A DNA stretch of 64,000 nucleotides from Candidatus Heimdallarchaeota archaeon. Lineage in GTDB: Archaea; Asgardarchaeota; Heimdallarchaeia; JABLTI01. Numbering within the stretch: position 1 is the stretch's first letter; each line of letters starts with the position of its first letter. The notes under the pieces were generated by a model, which was given only the letters and a program-made list of their open reading frames with translations, was not told the DNA's origin and made no database searches. Positions 17,169-27,169 of this stretch are shown here, one piece after another. The position numbers and the translations under genes were made by a program. The stretch is taken from contig JAHLVW010000066.1 of NCBI GenBank assembly GCA_019058275.1, positions 186,001 to 250,000 on the forward strand, in the 5' to 3' direction.

Positions 17169-20100
17169 TTAAGCAGGTACTTTAGTTTGTCCTGCTTTTC
17201 CTACCCATTCTTTGAGAATGTATTTACCAATTAGAAACTTAGCTAGTTCCATTATACAAGCTGCTATGATACATATGCCTAGTAGTAATCCCCAAGCTGG
17301 TCCTGTCAATGGCATTGAGTCAAAAATGGTATTATTCACACCATTGAATGTATTCATTGGAACATATATGGCAATCATTTGCAGTCCCATTGCAAGTCCA
17401 ATAGAACCCCAAATCCATTTGTTGTTGAATGGACTCATTGTAAAAGTAGAACTTTCAAAACCAGTTCTTGTGATAAACACATTAAACATTTCAAAAACAA
17501 TTGCTGTTGTAAAGTTGAGAGTTCTCGCATGAGAATACCATTGTTCTGAATTAAGTTCTGTTAAACTTTCAGCACCAGTAAATGTTAATGCAAATGATTT
17601 TATCCATTCTGGAGTTTCTGCTAAGGCTGCATTAATTGCACCTAAATTATCTGTAATAATTACTCCACTAGCATCTATAATTTCACCAACTGTATGTGCT
17701 TCAGCTACATAAGCTATAGGTACAAATACAATCATACCAGCTACAAAAGCTAAAAATCCTGCGATAATTGAAAAGATGTAAATATCTTTCATAAAACTTT
17801 CATCTTTTTTCCTCGGTGGCTCTCTCATAATACCAGCAAAAGGAGGATCAACACTTAATGCAATTGCTGGTAAACCATCTGTAACTAAATTAATCCAAAG
17901 AATCTGAATTGCAGTGAAAGGAGTCCTTAATCCAAGAAAGACCACACTAACAAAGACAACTAATATTTCATCAAAGTTTGAAGCAATTAAGTAACGAATG
18001 AATTTCAACATATTTTGAAAGATGGTTCTGCCTCGTTCAACAGCATCAACAATAGTTGCGAAATTATCATCAGCTAAAACCATTTGAGCTGCTTCTCGAG
18101 TTACATCTGTTCCTTGAATCCCCATTGCAATACCTATATCTGCTTTCTTAATAGCTGGAGCATCATTTACACCATCACCGGTTGTAGCCACTGTATGCCC
18201 TTTCTCTTGAAATGCACTTACAATTCGGTGCTTATGTTCAGGACTTACTCGAGCGAAAATCTTGACATCTTCGATTATATTCATTAATTCTTCATCAGAC
18301 ATCTCTTCTAATTCAGTACCAGTAATAGTTTGCCAATTTTCACCAGTAACTAAACCGATATCTTTAGCAATAGCTTCTGCAGTAATCTTTTGGTCTCCAG
18401 TAACCATAATTGCATCAATACCTGCTGCTCTGCATTTTTGAAGAGCATCTTTAACTTCTGGTCTAGCTGGATCTATCATACCTACAAGTCCAAGGAAAAT
18501 TAAATCTGTTTCAATATTATCTTCCAATTCTGACAAGAAATTATTTTCATCAACTTGTATCAAGCGCTCTTCTATAAGCCTATATGCAATAGCTAAAACT
18601 CTTAATGCTCTAGAAGCCATTTCATCATTTAATTCAAGAATGGATCTTTTTAATCCATTATTAATGGGTGAAACCTTGCCATCAATTGATACAAAACTGC
18701 AACGTTCTAGAAGCACGGGAGGTGAACCTTTAGAGTAAGCAACGAGATCCTCCTCAAATTCCTTTTTAGTCAATTGTCTGTTTATTGTGGTCATTCTCTT
18801 TCTTTGAGAATCAAAGAAGATTTCAGTTTCTCTAGGATAATCATCTTCATCATATAGTCCAGCTTTGCGTGCTAAAACAATTAATGATACCTCTGTTGGA
18901 TCACCAATTGTTTCAACAAATTCTGTATCCTTATCATAGTTTATCTTTGCATTATTACAAAGTAGTGATGTTCTTAATAGTTTCATGAGATCAAGATTGT
19001 CTGATGGATTAATCTTTTTCTCATCCTCAAAGAAATCACCTATTGGTTTAAATCCTTCTCCAGAGATTTTTATAGTATGATTAAGCGTCTTAACCTCTGT
19101 TATGGTCATCTCATTTTTAGTTAAGGTTCCTGTCTTATCGCTACAAATAACATCAACAATTCCCAAAGTTTCAACAGCTGGTAATCTAGAAACTATGGCA
19201 TTTTGCTTTGCCATCATTCTTACTCCTATAGCATAAGTCAAAGTAATAGCTGCTGGAAGTCCTTCTGGAACTGCGGAAACTGCTAAGGCTAATGCTGTTT
19301 CTAATGCTTCGACCCATCCTTCAAGGTTACCAAACTCTATATAATGTTTAATAATAACAGTCGAAAATACAATGGCACATATGATAACTATCGTTAATCC
19401 AAGTATTTTGCCTAATTTATCCAAGTTCTTTTGAAGTGGTGTTGGTTCTTCTTCCTCTTTTTGCATTAATGCTGCAATTTTACCCATTTCAGTTTCCATA
19501 CCAACATCTACAACAACAGCTTTAGATCGACCATAAGTTACTGTAGTTCCCATGAATAACATATTTCTTCTATCACCAACTACAGCATTTGGTTCAATAA
19601 TTTGCTTAGAGTCTTTACTTAAACTGATAGATTCACCAGTCAAGGCACTTTCATCCACTTTGAGACTAGTTGATTCAACTAAGCGCATATCTGCAGGAAC
19701 TTTCTCACCAGCTTCGATTAATACAATATCTCCAACAGTCAGATATTTTGAATCTACAATATGCTCCTCATCTTCACGAAGAACTCGAACCTCTTTGCTA
19801 ACCATTTTCTTGAGTTCTTCCAGTGATCTTTCAGCTTGATATTCTTGTATGAATCCTATAACACCATTGATGATAACAATTGCAAAAATAACAATAGCAT
19901 CAATATAATCTTCAAAAATGATAGATATAATAGCTGCAATAAATAACAAACCAATTAAAATATCAAAGAACTGCCTAAAAAACAATACTAATGGATGAGT
20001 TCTGCCTTTTTCAACCAAAATGTTTAGTCCATATTTATCTAAACGGTATTCTACTTCTTCATTTGTTAATCCACGAAGTGGATTAGAATCAACTTCTTCC

Positions 20101-20195
20101 AATACTTCTCCAGTATCCATAGCATGATAGGTTTTATCTGGACCAGCTTCATCTAAACTTGCTTCGATATCTTTCTTTTTCATTCGTTTAGGCAT
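17169..20195 (-). CDS. P-type cation-transporting ATPase, calcium-pump type
   Basis: A 1008-residue P2-type ATPase that would export a cation at the cost of ATP. N-terminal cation-ATPase domain is at about residues 20-90 (NPLRGLTNEEVEYRL). The actuator motif TGES is at 187-190, M4 ion-site PEGLP at 310-314, and the phosphorylated Asp is D353 in SDKTGTLT. Later motifs include MVTGDQ, TGDGVNDAPA and, in M6, NLVTDGLPAIALSVDPP. PEGLP plus the M6 Asn/Asp pattern are those of Ca2+ (SERCA/PMR1-like) pumps, although Na+ pumps are close relatives. Ten transmembrane helices are expected. Length is normal. It is a single-gene unit, divergent from nothing nearby, with the regulator pair 100 bases upstream on the same strand. 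Confidence 0.93.
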   Translation of the reverse strand: MPKRMKKKDIEASLDEAGPDKTYHAMDTGEVLEEVDSNPLRGLTNEEVEYRLDKYGLNILVEKGRTHPLVLFFRQFFDILIGLLFIAAIISIIFEDYIDAIVIFAIVIINGVIGFIQEYQAERSLEELKKMVSKEVRVLREDEEHIVDSKYLTVGDIVLIEAGEKVPADMRLVESTSLKVDESALTGESISLSKDSKQIIEPNAVVGDRRNMLFMGTTVTYGRSKAVVVDVGMETEMGKIAALMQKEEEEPTPLQKNLDKLGKILGLTIVIICAIVFSTVIIKHYIEFGNLEGWVEALETALALAVSAVPEGLPAAITLTYAIGVRMMAKQNAIVSRLPAVETLGIVDVICSDKTGTLTKNEMTITEVKTLNHTIKISGEGFKPIGDFFEDEKKINPSDNLDLMKLLRTSLLCNNAKINYDKDTEFVETIGDPTEVSLIVLARKAGLYDEDDYPRETEIFFDSQRKRMTTINRQLTKKEFEEDLVAYSKGSPPVLLERCSFVSIDGKVSPINNGLKRSILELNDEMASRALRVLAIAYRLIEERLIQVDENNFLSELEDNIETDLIFLGLVGMIDPARPEVKDALQKCRAAGIDAIMVTGDQKITAEAIAKDIGLVTGENWQTITGTELEEMSDEELMNIIEDVKIFARVSPEHKHRIVSAFQEKGHTVATTGDGVNDAPAIKKADIGIAMGIQGTDVTREAAQMVLADDNFATIVDAVERGRTIFQNMLKFIRYLIASNFDEILVVFVSVVFLGLRTPFTAIQILWINLVTDGLPAIALSVDPPFAGIMREPPRKKDESFMKDIYIFSIIAGFLAFVAGMIVFVPIAYVAEAHTVGEIIDASGVIITDNLGAINAALAETPEWIKSFALTFTGAESLTELNSEQWYSHARTLNFTTAIVFEMFNVFITRTGFESSTFTMSPFNNKWIWGSIGLAMGLQMIAIYVPMNTFNGVNNTIFDSMPLTGPAWGLLLGICIIAACIMELAKFLIGKYILKEWVGKAGQTKVPA
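17171..17200 (+). terminator. Hairpin after dehydrogenase, inside 3' end of convergent gene
   Basis: AAGCAGG (17171-17177) and CCTGCTT (17191-17197) form a 7-bp stem followed by TTTTC. It overlaps the last codons of the convergent ATPase gene. Confidence 0.4.
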
Positions 20196-20294
20196 TTAAG
20201 TTTCCGCCATTTTGAATTTCAATTAAGAACAGTGAAACATCTATTTATATTAAATATATAAATTCGACCGATAATCTCACATTATGATATTGAT

Positions 20295-20990
20295 TTAAAT
20301 TTTCCTATGAATTGAAGCAATTATTTCCTTGTCATAATTCAATCCTGAAATAATAGCACTTTTTCTAGCAACTTCAAATGAGCTAGCACTCACAATTAGT
20401 ATTTGATTCAAAGGGTCAAGAAACTTTTTCGCTTTATTTTCAAAATAAGTTTGTAAATCTGGATAGTAGTTTTTTAAGTCAATATCTTCTTCAGGGAAAA
20501 CTAGTTGTTTCTGGTCGTTAATAAAAAGAAACAATATAGCTTCCCCCCCGTAAGAGACAACTATATCTCTCAGTTTCCAAGAAGTGATTGTGTTTTTTTT
20601 ATCAGTAGACTTTTCAGTTTTCTTATTTGATATTATTGTATAGTAGTGATATTTATCTGGAAAAACTTCAAACTCATAAATATCGTGTTTGGGAAGTATT
20701 CTCACTATTTCTTGAATTAATTCCTCTCCTTTAGGTGCCAAAGAATGACCCGATCTACCAGATGAAGCTTCCAATAAATCTTTCTTTTTACAGTAATTCA
20801 AAAGGGATTTCGTACTGCTGTCAGATAAATTCAACTCATTTTGAAGTTTATAACGACCCATTGGATTTTGATAAATTAAAATAAGAGCAGTAATTAAATC
20901 ACTATCAGTAAATTCTGCTCTTGCTCCTCTTTCACCTGTTTTAATCCAATGGACTATTTCGGACAAATGTATAAAACCTCGATAATTCAC
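20295..20990 (-). CDS. Winged-helix transcriptional regulator with C-terminal ligand domain (DUF4443-like)
   Basis: A 231-residue protein. Residues about 25-95 form a winged helix (ALILIYQNPMGRYKLQNEL, then SSTKSLLNYCKKKDLLEA). Residues about 105-230 form an alpha/beta domain. This arrangement resembles archaeal DUF4443 regulators, in which the second domain is thought to sense a small molecule. It lies 3 bases downstream of the membrane protein gene at 20994-21665 on the same strand, so the two are one operon. No operator can be pointed to. Confidence 0.65.
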   Translation of the reverse strand: MNYRGFIHLSEIVHWIKTGERGARAEFTDSDLITALILIYQNPMGRYKLQNELNLSDSSTKSLLNYCKKKDLLEASSGRSGHSLAPKGEELIQEIVRILPKHDIYEFEVFPDKYHYYTIISNKKTEKSTDKKNTITSWKLRDIVVSYGGEAILFLFINDQKQLVFPEEDIDLKNYYPDLQTYFENKAKKFLDPLNQILIVSASSFEVARKSAIISGLNYDKEIIASIHRKI

Positions 20991-20993
20991 TTT

Positions 20994-21665
20994 TTAGTCT
21001 TTTTTCTCTCGATTAGCTTTGGTTAATTCTGCCCAACAAATTAATGTTTTAACCAATTGATCTCCTTTAGATTTTCTCAAAGGATAAGCTCTTATCCAGT
21101 GCTCCTTCTCATCGCTTACTATCTGGATAACTTCAACACCATATCTAAGAAAACCTTTTATTTTAATTAAATAGCAATAGTTCCCTTGCATGGCATTTAC
21201 GCAATCAATACTAACATTAGGAATTTCCTTCCACCTAAAGATGCTTCGCCACTTAATAGCAATAGTAGTTACATCTATCTTATAAGAGCAAGCAAAAATT
21301 ACTCTAAGAATTGCATATAGAAAAGCAAAACCTGCTAATACAATTAGGATTAAAGCTGATAAATCATTAGGAAGATAAATTATACCGGGAACTAGACAAG
21401 CTGCTCCTAATGCTAATAAAGGAAGAAATTGAGCGAGGATATAGATAAGAACATCTTTGAAATCCATAGAAAAAGATAATCCCCTTTTTATTTGTTTGAG
21501 GAATTCTTCTTTTTCTGAATCTTCAATGAAATATTTACTAGCTTTCTTCTCTTCCATTTTTATTCTTTTTTCTTCAACATCACTAATGCCTTCTCCACCT
21601 AATAAAGAATCTCGAATTGGTCTCTTCTTTCTTGAGTCACTATTATTTTCAGCAGATTCATTCAT
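20994..21665 (-). CDS. Membrane protein with PH-like domain
   Basis: A 223-residue protein. A charged, probably disordered N-terminal 75 residues is followed by two transmembrane helices (about 78-100 and 103-125). The C-terminal part (about 125-210) is of strand-rich PH/DUF304 type (KIDVTTIAIKWRSIFRWKEI). It is followed after 3 bases by the regulator gene. It shares the helix-helix-PH arrangement with the protein at 12746, but the order of charged segments differs. Confidence 0.6.
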   Translation of the reverse strand: MNESAENNSDSRKKRPIRDSLLGGEGISDVEEKRIKMEEKKASKYFIEDSEKEEFLKQIKRGLSFSMDFKDVLIYILAQFLPLLALGAACLVPGIIYLPNDLSALILIVLAGFAFLYAILRVIFACSYKIDVTTIAIKWRSIFRWKEIPNVSIDCVNAMQGNYCYLIKIKGFLRYGVEVIQIVSDEKEHWIRAYPLRKSKGDQLVKTLICWAELTKANREKKD

Positions 21666-21916
21666 CTGGTTTTCCCCATATTACAGACACTTTGCTAATT
21701 CATTCTATGCTAATAAATTCTTCTTAAGAACTTTTAGAAATTTCCTCTAAGTATTTTACTAGATTTAGCAATGTTCATTGGAAAATTATAGTTTGGTTAG
21801 CTGAAATTTTAATAGTACATTTTATAATTACGAGAGGTATTTTTTACACTAAAGATAACTTAATAAAATCTACAGTAAACGGTTTGACTTGATTTATCTC
21901 TAAAGGTAGAAAAACA

Positions 21917-22174
21917 ATGGAAGTACATCAACATCCTAAGAAAAAATATTACATTATTACTGATGAAAGCAGATGCAAAGGATGCGGTTTGTGCATTGAA
22001 TTCTGTCCCAAAGATTGTCTTGGTTATTCTGATGAGATTAATGAAAAAGGTTGGCGGGTGTCAAAAATACACCGAATGAAGGATTGCATAAAATGTTACA
22101 TGTGTGAGAGAATGTGTCCTGATTTTGCTATCTTTATCGATGAAAATACGAAAGAAGAAGGAGCAAAAGCTTAA
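21917..22174 (+). CDS. korD: 2-oxoacid:ferredoxin oxidoreductase delta subunit (2x[4Fe-4S])
   Basis: An 85-residue ferredoxin-like subunit that passes electrons from the catalytic subunits to ferredoxin. Two cluster motifs are seen: CKGCGLCIEFCPKDC (about residues 21-35) and CIKCYMCERMCPD (about 59-71), each with the C-x2-C-x2-C-x3-C-P pattern. It is the first gene of a four-gene unit (delta, alpha, beta, gamma), the order found in methanogen korDABC clusters; spacing to korA is 17 bases. Confidence 0.9.
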   Translation: MEVHQHPKKKYYIITDESRCKGCGLCIEFCPKDCLGYSDEINEKGWRVSKIHRMKDCIKCYMCERMCPDFAIFIDENTKEEGAKA

Positions 22175-22191
22175 TCGCAGGAGTAGAGAAC

Positions 22192-23361
22192 ATGGCAGTG
22201 GAAAGACAACCCAAAGTATTAACAGGGACATACTTCAAAAATGGAAATTGGGCTTTGGTTGAAGGAGCTATTGCAAGTGGTATAGCAGAATTTTTTGCTT
22301 ATCCAATTTCCCCTGCTTCGGAAATTGTTGAATATGTTAGTTATAGGTTGCCAGCTGTTGGAGGTAAAGCTGCTTTTATCGTTGAAGATGAAATTGCTTC
22401 AATCAATATGTGTATTGGAGCATCCTGGGCTGGATCAAAAGTACTTACTGCAACATCAGGACCTGGTTTTTCTCTAAAACAAGAAGGTTTAGGATTAGCA
22501 TACATGACTGAAACACCTCTAGTATGTTTGAATGTTCAACGAGGTGGACCATCTACAGGATTACCAACTTTTTCAGCACAAGGAGATTATATGCAAGTTC
22601 AATTTGGTTCTCATGGAGATTACCCAGCAATTGCGTTAACACCTTGGTCTGTACAAGAATGTTTTGATCTAACAATTGAAGCGTTTAATATTTCAGAAAG
22701 ATTAAGAACACCAGTAATTTTACTTGCTGATGGTGAAGTAAGTCGAATGATGGAACAAGTAACCATACCAAAAGAAGAGGAAATTCAAGTCATAAATAGA
22801 AAAGGTCCTAAACAAGGAATTGATAAGACAAAATTCAAGCAATTTGATGCTTCTGATCAAGAGGACCTAGTACCACCAATGGCACATTTTGGTGAAGGGT
22901 ATAAAATATTTGGAACAGGTTTAACTCATACAGAGGAAGGAATACCAAAATTAGATGAAGATCTACATATTGAGTTAATAGATCGTCTCTATAAAAAAGC
23001 GGAAATCAACAGTCATCTCTATCCTAAAGCTCATACATACATGGTTGATGATGCTGAAATTGTCATTATATCAACTGGAATATCTGCAAGAGCTAGTTTA
23101 GAAGCAGTTCTTGAAGCTAGAGAGGTAGGAATAAAAGTTGGATTATTTAGACCAATAACAGTCTGGCCATTTCCAAGAGATGAATTTGAACCTCTAGCAA
23201 AGAAAGCCGATCTAATTGTTGTAGAAATGAGTATGGGACAACTCATTTGGCCAGTGGAGCGATATGCACGAAAAGAATGTACTCTCGTTAAACGCATTGG
23301 TGGTACACCACCTGATCCGAAGAACATTCTGAAAGCAATAAAGAAGTTAGCAAAGAAATGA
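22192..23361 (+). CDS. korA: 2-oxoacid:ferredoxin oxidoreductase alpha subunit
   Basis: A 389-residue alpha subunit containing the pyrimidine-binding half of the thiamine diphosphate site. It opens with GNWALVEGAIASGIAEFFAYP (first 20 positions of that block are the family hallmark) and contains the conserved TATSGPGFSLKQEGLGLAY and NVQRGGPSTGLPT blocks. The alpha subunit forms a complex with the beta, gamma and delta products of neighbouring genes. The operon order and the RGGPSTG block point to a 2-oxoglutarate-type (Kor) enzyme, but a branched-chain 2-oxoacid substrate cannot be excluded from sequence alone. Confidence 0.93.
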   Translation: MAVERQPKVLTGTYFKNGNWALVEGAIASGIAEFFAYPISPASEIVEYVSYRLPAVGGKAAFIVEDEIASINMCIGASWAGSKVLTATSGPGFSLKQEGLGLAYMTETPLVCLNVQRGGPSTGLPTFSAQGDYMQVQFGSHGDYPAIALTPWSVQECFDLTIEAFNISERLRTPVILLADGEVSRMMEQVTIPKEEEIQVINRKGPKQGIDKTKFKQFDASDQEDLVPPMAHFGEGYKIFGTGLTHTEEGIPKLDEDLHIELIDRLYKKAEINSHLYPKAHTYMVDDAEIVIISTGISARASLEAVLEAREVGIKVGLFRPITVWPFPRDEFEPLAKKADLIVVEMSMGQLIWPVERYARKECTLVKRIGGTPPDPKNILKAIKKLAKK

Positions 23362-23370
23362 GGTTGAAAG

Positions 23371-24279
23371 ATGGCAGAACAAAGTAAGAAGATTGATAAA
23401 AGTACAATTATAGAAAAACCACCTAAAGAATTCCAACATCCACAAGAATCTTTATTGCGAAAAAAAGCGATACCAACGATTTACTGTCCTGGTTGTGGTA
23501 TTGGGACTACAATAAATGCATTCTTAGAAGCAATTTCTAAATACTGTCAAATCCCACATGATCAACTATTTGTTGTTAGTGGAATAGGTTGTACTGGAAG
23601 AGCAAGTGGATATGTAAATCTCGATGGATTTCATGCAATACATGGAAGAGCAATTCCATTTGCATCTGGTGTGGAAATTGCAAAACCTCCAATGAAACCA
23701 GTTATTATCTCAGGAGATGGAGATTTATTTTCAATAGGTCTCGGACATCTTGCACATGCTGCAAGAAGAAATATCGATATGACTGTTATCTGTGTAAATA
23801 ACGCAATTTATGGTTTAACAGGTGGACAAGATGCACCTACAACTCCTGTTGGTGCTAAATCAAGAACAACTCCTTATGGTAAAATCTCATTTCCATTCAA
23901 TTTATCACATATTGCAATAGCAAACGGTGCGACCTTTTGCGCACGATATACAGTTTACGAATACATTCAATTATCAAAAGCAATTGCACGTGGAATGAAT
24001 CATCAAGGCTTCTCATTTATTGAAGTTATTTCAAATTGTCATGTTAATTTTGGCAGAAGAAATAATTTGGGAGATGCTGTTGCTATGCGTCAAATGTTCA
24101 AGAAAGCACGAAAAAGAATGAATGAGGAAGATATTGGTCTAGACTATCACAAAACTGATATAATTTTTGAAGCTGGTAAAGGATTTACAAGAATCCCTAC
24201 TGGTATCTTTCTTGAAGAACGAGATGAACCTGAAGAATTTTCGGAGAGGATAATTGATGCCTATGAATTCAAAAAATGA
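23371..24279 (+). CDS. korB: 2-oxoacid:ferredoxin oxidoreductase beta subunit (TPP-binding)
   Basis: A 302-residue beta subunit carrying the thiamine diphosphate/Mg2+ site: ISGDGDLFSIGLGHLAHAAR then NNAIYGLTGGQDAPTTP match the GDG...N motif. YCPGCGIG near residue 40 supplies conserved cysteines. A ribosome-binding site GAGGTTGAAAG precedes the ATG, 9 bases after the korA stop. The 3' end overlaps the gamma gene by 23 bases, so translation of the two is probably coupled. Confidence 0.93.
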   Translation: MAEQSKKIDKSTIIEKPPKEFQHPQESLLRKKAIPTIYCPGCGIGTTINAFLEAISKYCQIPHDQLFVVSGIGCTGRASGYVNLDGFHAIHGRAIPFASGVEIAKPPMKPVIISGDGDLFSIGLGHLAHAARRNIDMTVICVNNAIYGLTGGQDAPTTPVGAKSRTTPYGKISFPFNLSHIAIANGATFCARYTVYEYIQLSKAIARGMNHQGFSFIEVISNCHVNFGRRNNLGDAVAMRQMFKKARKRMNEEDIGLDYHKTDIIFEAGKGFTRIPTGIFLEERDEPEEFSERIIDAYEFKK

Positions 24280-24859
24280 AAATTGTGATATTAATATTAT
24301 GATCCGAGGTATAGGTGGTCAAGGTGTTAAGCTAGCCGGTACAATAATTGGTCAAGCAGCTATAAACGATGGACATCATGCAATTCAAAGCATGAAATAT
24401 GGAAGTGCTATTACTGGAGGAGAAACTAGGAGCGAAATAAAAGTCTCGACTGAGAAAATCATTTACCCTCGAGTTACAGATATTGATGTTTATGTAGCAC
24501 TTACTTTAGATGATCTCGAGAACTATTTTGAATCAATAATTTACATTACCGTTCTTGAGGTTGCAAAAAGAATTCCCAAGGAAATCAAAAACAAAGTAAT
24601 ACTTGCTCCCATATTAGGGATTGCAGAGAAAATTGGTAGTAGTAAAGTTGTAAATATGGTTCTTCTTGGAATTTTAAACCAACTCTTCAATCTTGCCTCT
24701 ACTGACTCGTTTATCGAAGCAATAAAAGAGCTAACTGCTAAAAGCTTCCATAAATCAAATATTGAAGCATTTAAACAAGGTAGCAAGTTAGATTTAACAA
24801 AATACAATGATAAAACAACATTAGAACAAGCAGAAATTTGCAGAATAAAAATCCGTTAA
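24257..24859 (+). CDS. korC: 2-oxoacid:ferredoxin oxidoreductase gamma subunit
   Basis: A subunit of about 200 residues with the gamma-family signature IRGIGGQGVKLAGTIIGQAA near the N terminus and the conserved KYGSAITGGETRSEIK block. The ATG at 24257 is preferred over a TTG three bases earlier because GGAGAGG (24243-24249) is then 7 bases upstream. It completes the korDABC unit. The operon ends at a bidirectional hairpin. Confidence 0.92.
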   Translation: MPMNSKNENCDINIMIRGIGGQGVKLAGTIIGQAAINDGHHAIQSMKYGSAITGGETRSEIKVSTEKIIYPRVTDIDVYVALTLDDLENYFESIIYITVLEVAKRIPKEIKNKVILAPILGIAEKIGSSKVVNMVLLGILNQLFNLASTDSFIEAIKELTAKSFHKSNIEAFKQGSKLDLTKYNDKTTLEQAEICRIKIR

Positions 24860-24863
24860 ATAG

Positions 24864-24894
24864 TGGAGAGAAAAAACCAGGTTTTTTAATCTCT
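24864..24894. terminator. Hairpin between convergent genes
   Basis: AGAG-AAAAAAC around CAG pairs with GTTTTTT-AAT-CTCT, so a stem with A/T-run arms can end transcription in both directions between korC and the convergent gene. Confidence 0.45.
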
Positions 24895-25692
24895 ACCAAG
24901 TGTTCTTGTTTTTGCTCTTAACTGCACACCTTCATGATTAGGATAAAATTTAGCCATTCGTTCCAATTCATCCTCAAGTTCTGCAACAATATCAATGTGA
25001 TTTTTGTCTTTAGCAAAAGCATTCATTGCGGTAACTATACCATTAGCTCTTTGTAGGATGAAATCTTCATCCTCAGGATAATCATCAGTAAGAGCAATTA
25101 GTTCATCCAGTAAAGGAATAGCTCTCTTGTACTCTTGGTTTTTGCTTAAATAACCAATAGCATTGACTAATCCTTTTGCTAATGCTAATTGTATTTCATG
25201 ATTTTCTTTATGGGCATTGGATAAAATAAGTAATTCTTTGATTAATTGCTTGACTGGTTCCATCATTGTTCGCTGACCAAAATTAATAATAGAGTTTACT
25301 AGTCCCCCTGCTAGGGATCTTTGACAAGACATGTTCATAGGATAAGTTCTAGCAAACATACGAAGTTCTTCTAAACGCTCATACATCGATTCAAATTTTT
25401 GCTTTTTCATAAGATAAGACATAGAATTAGCAAGTGCAGTAGAAAATTGATTTTGGATTTCATCTATATTACCAAATTCCTCAACTAAATTTCTAAATCT
25501 TATTAGAACAAGATCAATCCCTTCTGGATCACCTGACATGCCAAAAATGGTTATGGTATTTACTAAACCTTTAGCATAACGTAGAAGATTCATTAGGTCT
25601 TCGCCATCTTCAAAAGCCTTATCTCGCATACCATCTAATTGACCTAATGTTCTATCATAAAATTCTTGCTTTCTTTTTTCTTCGCCTGTCAT
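24886..25692 (-). CDS. Helical-repeat protein (TPR/HEAT-like solenoid)
   Basis: About 268 residues from the ATG at 25692, chosen because GGAG (25701-25704) lies 8 bases ahead; the frame extends upstream to a TTG at 25722. The protein is a chain of about six helical repeats of roughly 43 residues marked by AKGLVNTI, LAGGLVNSI, LAKGLVNAI and RANGIVTAM, each followed by a helix with a conserved L-x-x-L. It has no transmembrane segment or catalytic motif. I do not recognise a named family. A protein-binding scaffold is the likely role. Confidence 0.7.
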   Translation of the reverse strand: MTGEEKRKQEFYDRTLGQLDGMRDKAFEDGEDLMNLLRYAKGLVNTITIFGMSGDPEGIDLVLIRFRNLVEEFGNIDEIQNQFSTALANSMSYLMKKQKFESMYERLEELRMFARTYPMNMSCQRSLAGGLVNSIINFGQRTMMEPVKQLIKELLILSNAHKENHEIQLALAKGLVNAIGYLSKNQEYKRAIPLLDELIALTDDYPEDEDFILQRANGIVTAMNAFAKDKNHIDIVAELEDELERMAKFYPNHEGVQLRAKTRTLGRD

Positions 25693-25871
25693 GCATCTAT
25701 CTCCTACTTTCGTTGTTGCCAAACCACTTAAGCTTCTGCATGAGTCCTATTCACAATATTAATCTTCCAAATATGACCTTTATTCTTTTTAAATTTGACT
25801 CATAGCTTTGTTTTTTTCTTAAATTGATAATCAACAATTGAAATTTAAAGTATTTTGGGGGCAGACAAGTT

Positions 25872-26996
25872 TTAACCTAATTCTTGCATTATTTCTTCTA
25901 ATGATTGCAAGAAAACATCGTTATTTTCTTTAGTTGTAATTGATACTCTTAAGCAATTCTCGCATAATGGCATAGCACTCATATTTCTTACAAGAACACC
26001 TTTTTCTTTCAAAAGTGTTTTCTGAACATCTGCTGCATTGTAATTATCTATCTTGAACATTATAAAATTTGTAAATGATTTGTATGGTGATATGCCATTC
26101 AATTTTGTTAGTTTATCATATATTGCATCTCGTTCTGAAATAATATTTTCTACAATATTTTTTAGAGCTATTTTTTCTTGAATTACTAATTTAGCTAATT
26201 CAAGTGAAGCAATGTTGACATTAAATGCTGGAAGAAGCTCCTTAAGCCTAGCTATCAGAAACTCATCAGCTAATGCATACCCAAGTCTCATACCTGCCAT
26301 CCCATGGAATTTCGACATACTTTTCATAATTATTAGATTCGGGAATTGCTTCAAAGAATTGACAATAGAATAACCACCAAAATCTGTATATGTTTCATCA
26401 AGGGCCACAATACCTGGAAATTCAGCAATTATTTTGCTTATTTTGTCTTTTGTGAATTGATTACCTGTGGGATTGTTTGGAGAACATAAAAACAGTAACT
26501 TGTCTTTTTTTGGTTTAATATTTGATAGAATATAATCAGGATCTATATCATATTCAGGTGGAGGAGTTAGAAATAATTCAGTTACATCGCCACCCTGAAC
26601 TTTTACTGCGTGTTCGTACATGGGGTAGGTTGGATAAACTATTGCCGCAAAATAGCCTGCTTTAATGGTTAATCGGACCATTAAATCAATTATCTTATCT
26701 CCACCATTACCTGCTACAACTTGGTTTGGGTTAAGTTGATAATCATAAGATATTAAATCACACAATGAATCACAATAATCTTCAGGATAAACTCTAGGGT
26801 CGATTCTACCAGCAACTTGCTTTATTAGTTTTTTAATTAGATTCTCAGGAAAAGCTAGATTCTCATTTAATCCAACACGAACCATAACTTTATGCTCTAT
26901 TTTATCTGGCATGAATCCTCCTTTGCCTTTAAATGGATCATTAATCATATCAGATAGGTCAATTATTTTTTCTTTCAAAGTAATCCCACAAGTCAT
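25872..26996 (-). CDS. hisC: Histidinol-phosphate aminotransferase-like PLP enzyme
   Basis: A 374-residue class I/II aminotransferase of the HisC branch. Seen motifs are GNGGDKIIDL (PLP phosphate site), CSPNNPTGN (substrate/PLP binding), ALDETYTDF, the Schiff-base lysine in MKSMSKFHGMAGMRLGYA, and the C-terminal Arg in LRVSITTKENN that binds the substrate carboxylate. HisC enzymes transfer the amino group from glutamate to imidazole-acetol phosphate in histidine synthesis, but relatives act on aromatic amino acids or threonine phosphate. No other his gene lies in the window, so the symbol is tentative. Confidence 0.8.
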   Translation of the reverse strand: MTCGITLKEKIIDLSDMINDPFKGKGGFMPDKIEHKVMVRVGLNENLAFPENLIKKLIKQVAGRIDPRVYPEDYCDSLCDLISYDYQLNPNQVVAGNGGDKIIDLMVRLTIKAGYFAAIVYPTYPMYEHAVKVQGGDVTELFLTPPPEYDIDPDYILSNIKPKKDKLLFLCSPNNPTGNQFTKDKISKIIAEFPGIVALDETYTDFGGYSIVNSLKQFPNLIIMKSMSKFHGMAGMRLGYALADEFLIARLKELLPAFNVNIASLELAKLVIQEKIALKNIVENIISERDAIYDKLTKLNGISPYKSFTNFIMFKIDNYNAADVQKTLLKEKGVLVRNMSAMPLCENCLRVSITTKENNDVFLQSLEEIMQELG

Positions 26997-27169
26997 TTTT
27001 ACATTTCAAATTGATTCAAATTTATCCTTTATATTCAATTGTGAAACATTATTTCTAACGTATTCTTATGTTATATAATTTAGCTAAAAAATAATTCTAT
27101 CTAAGAAAGTGTAAACTTAATTATAGACTAGCTCAAAATACTTTTGAAAGAAAACCCCATAATTACCCT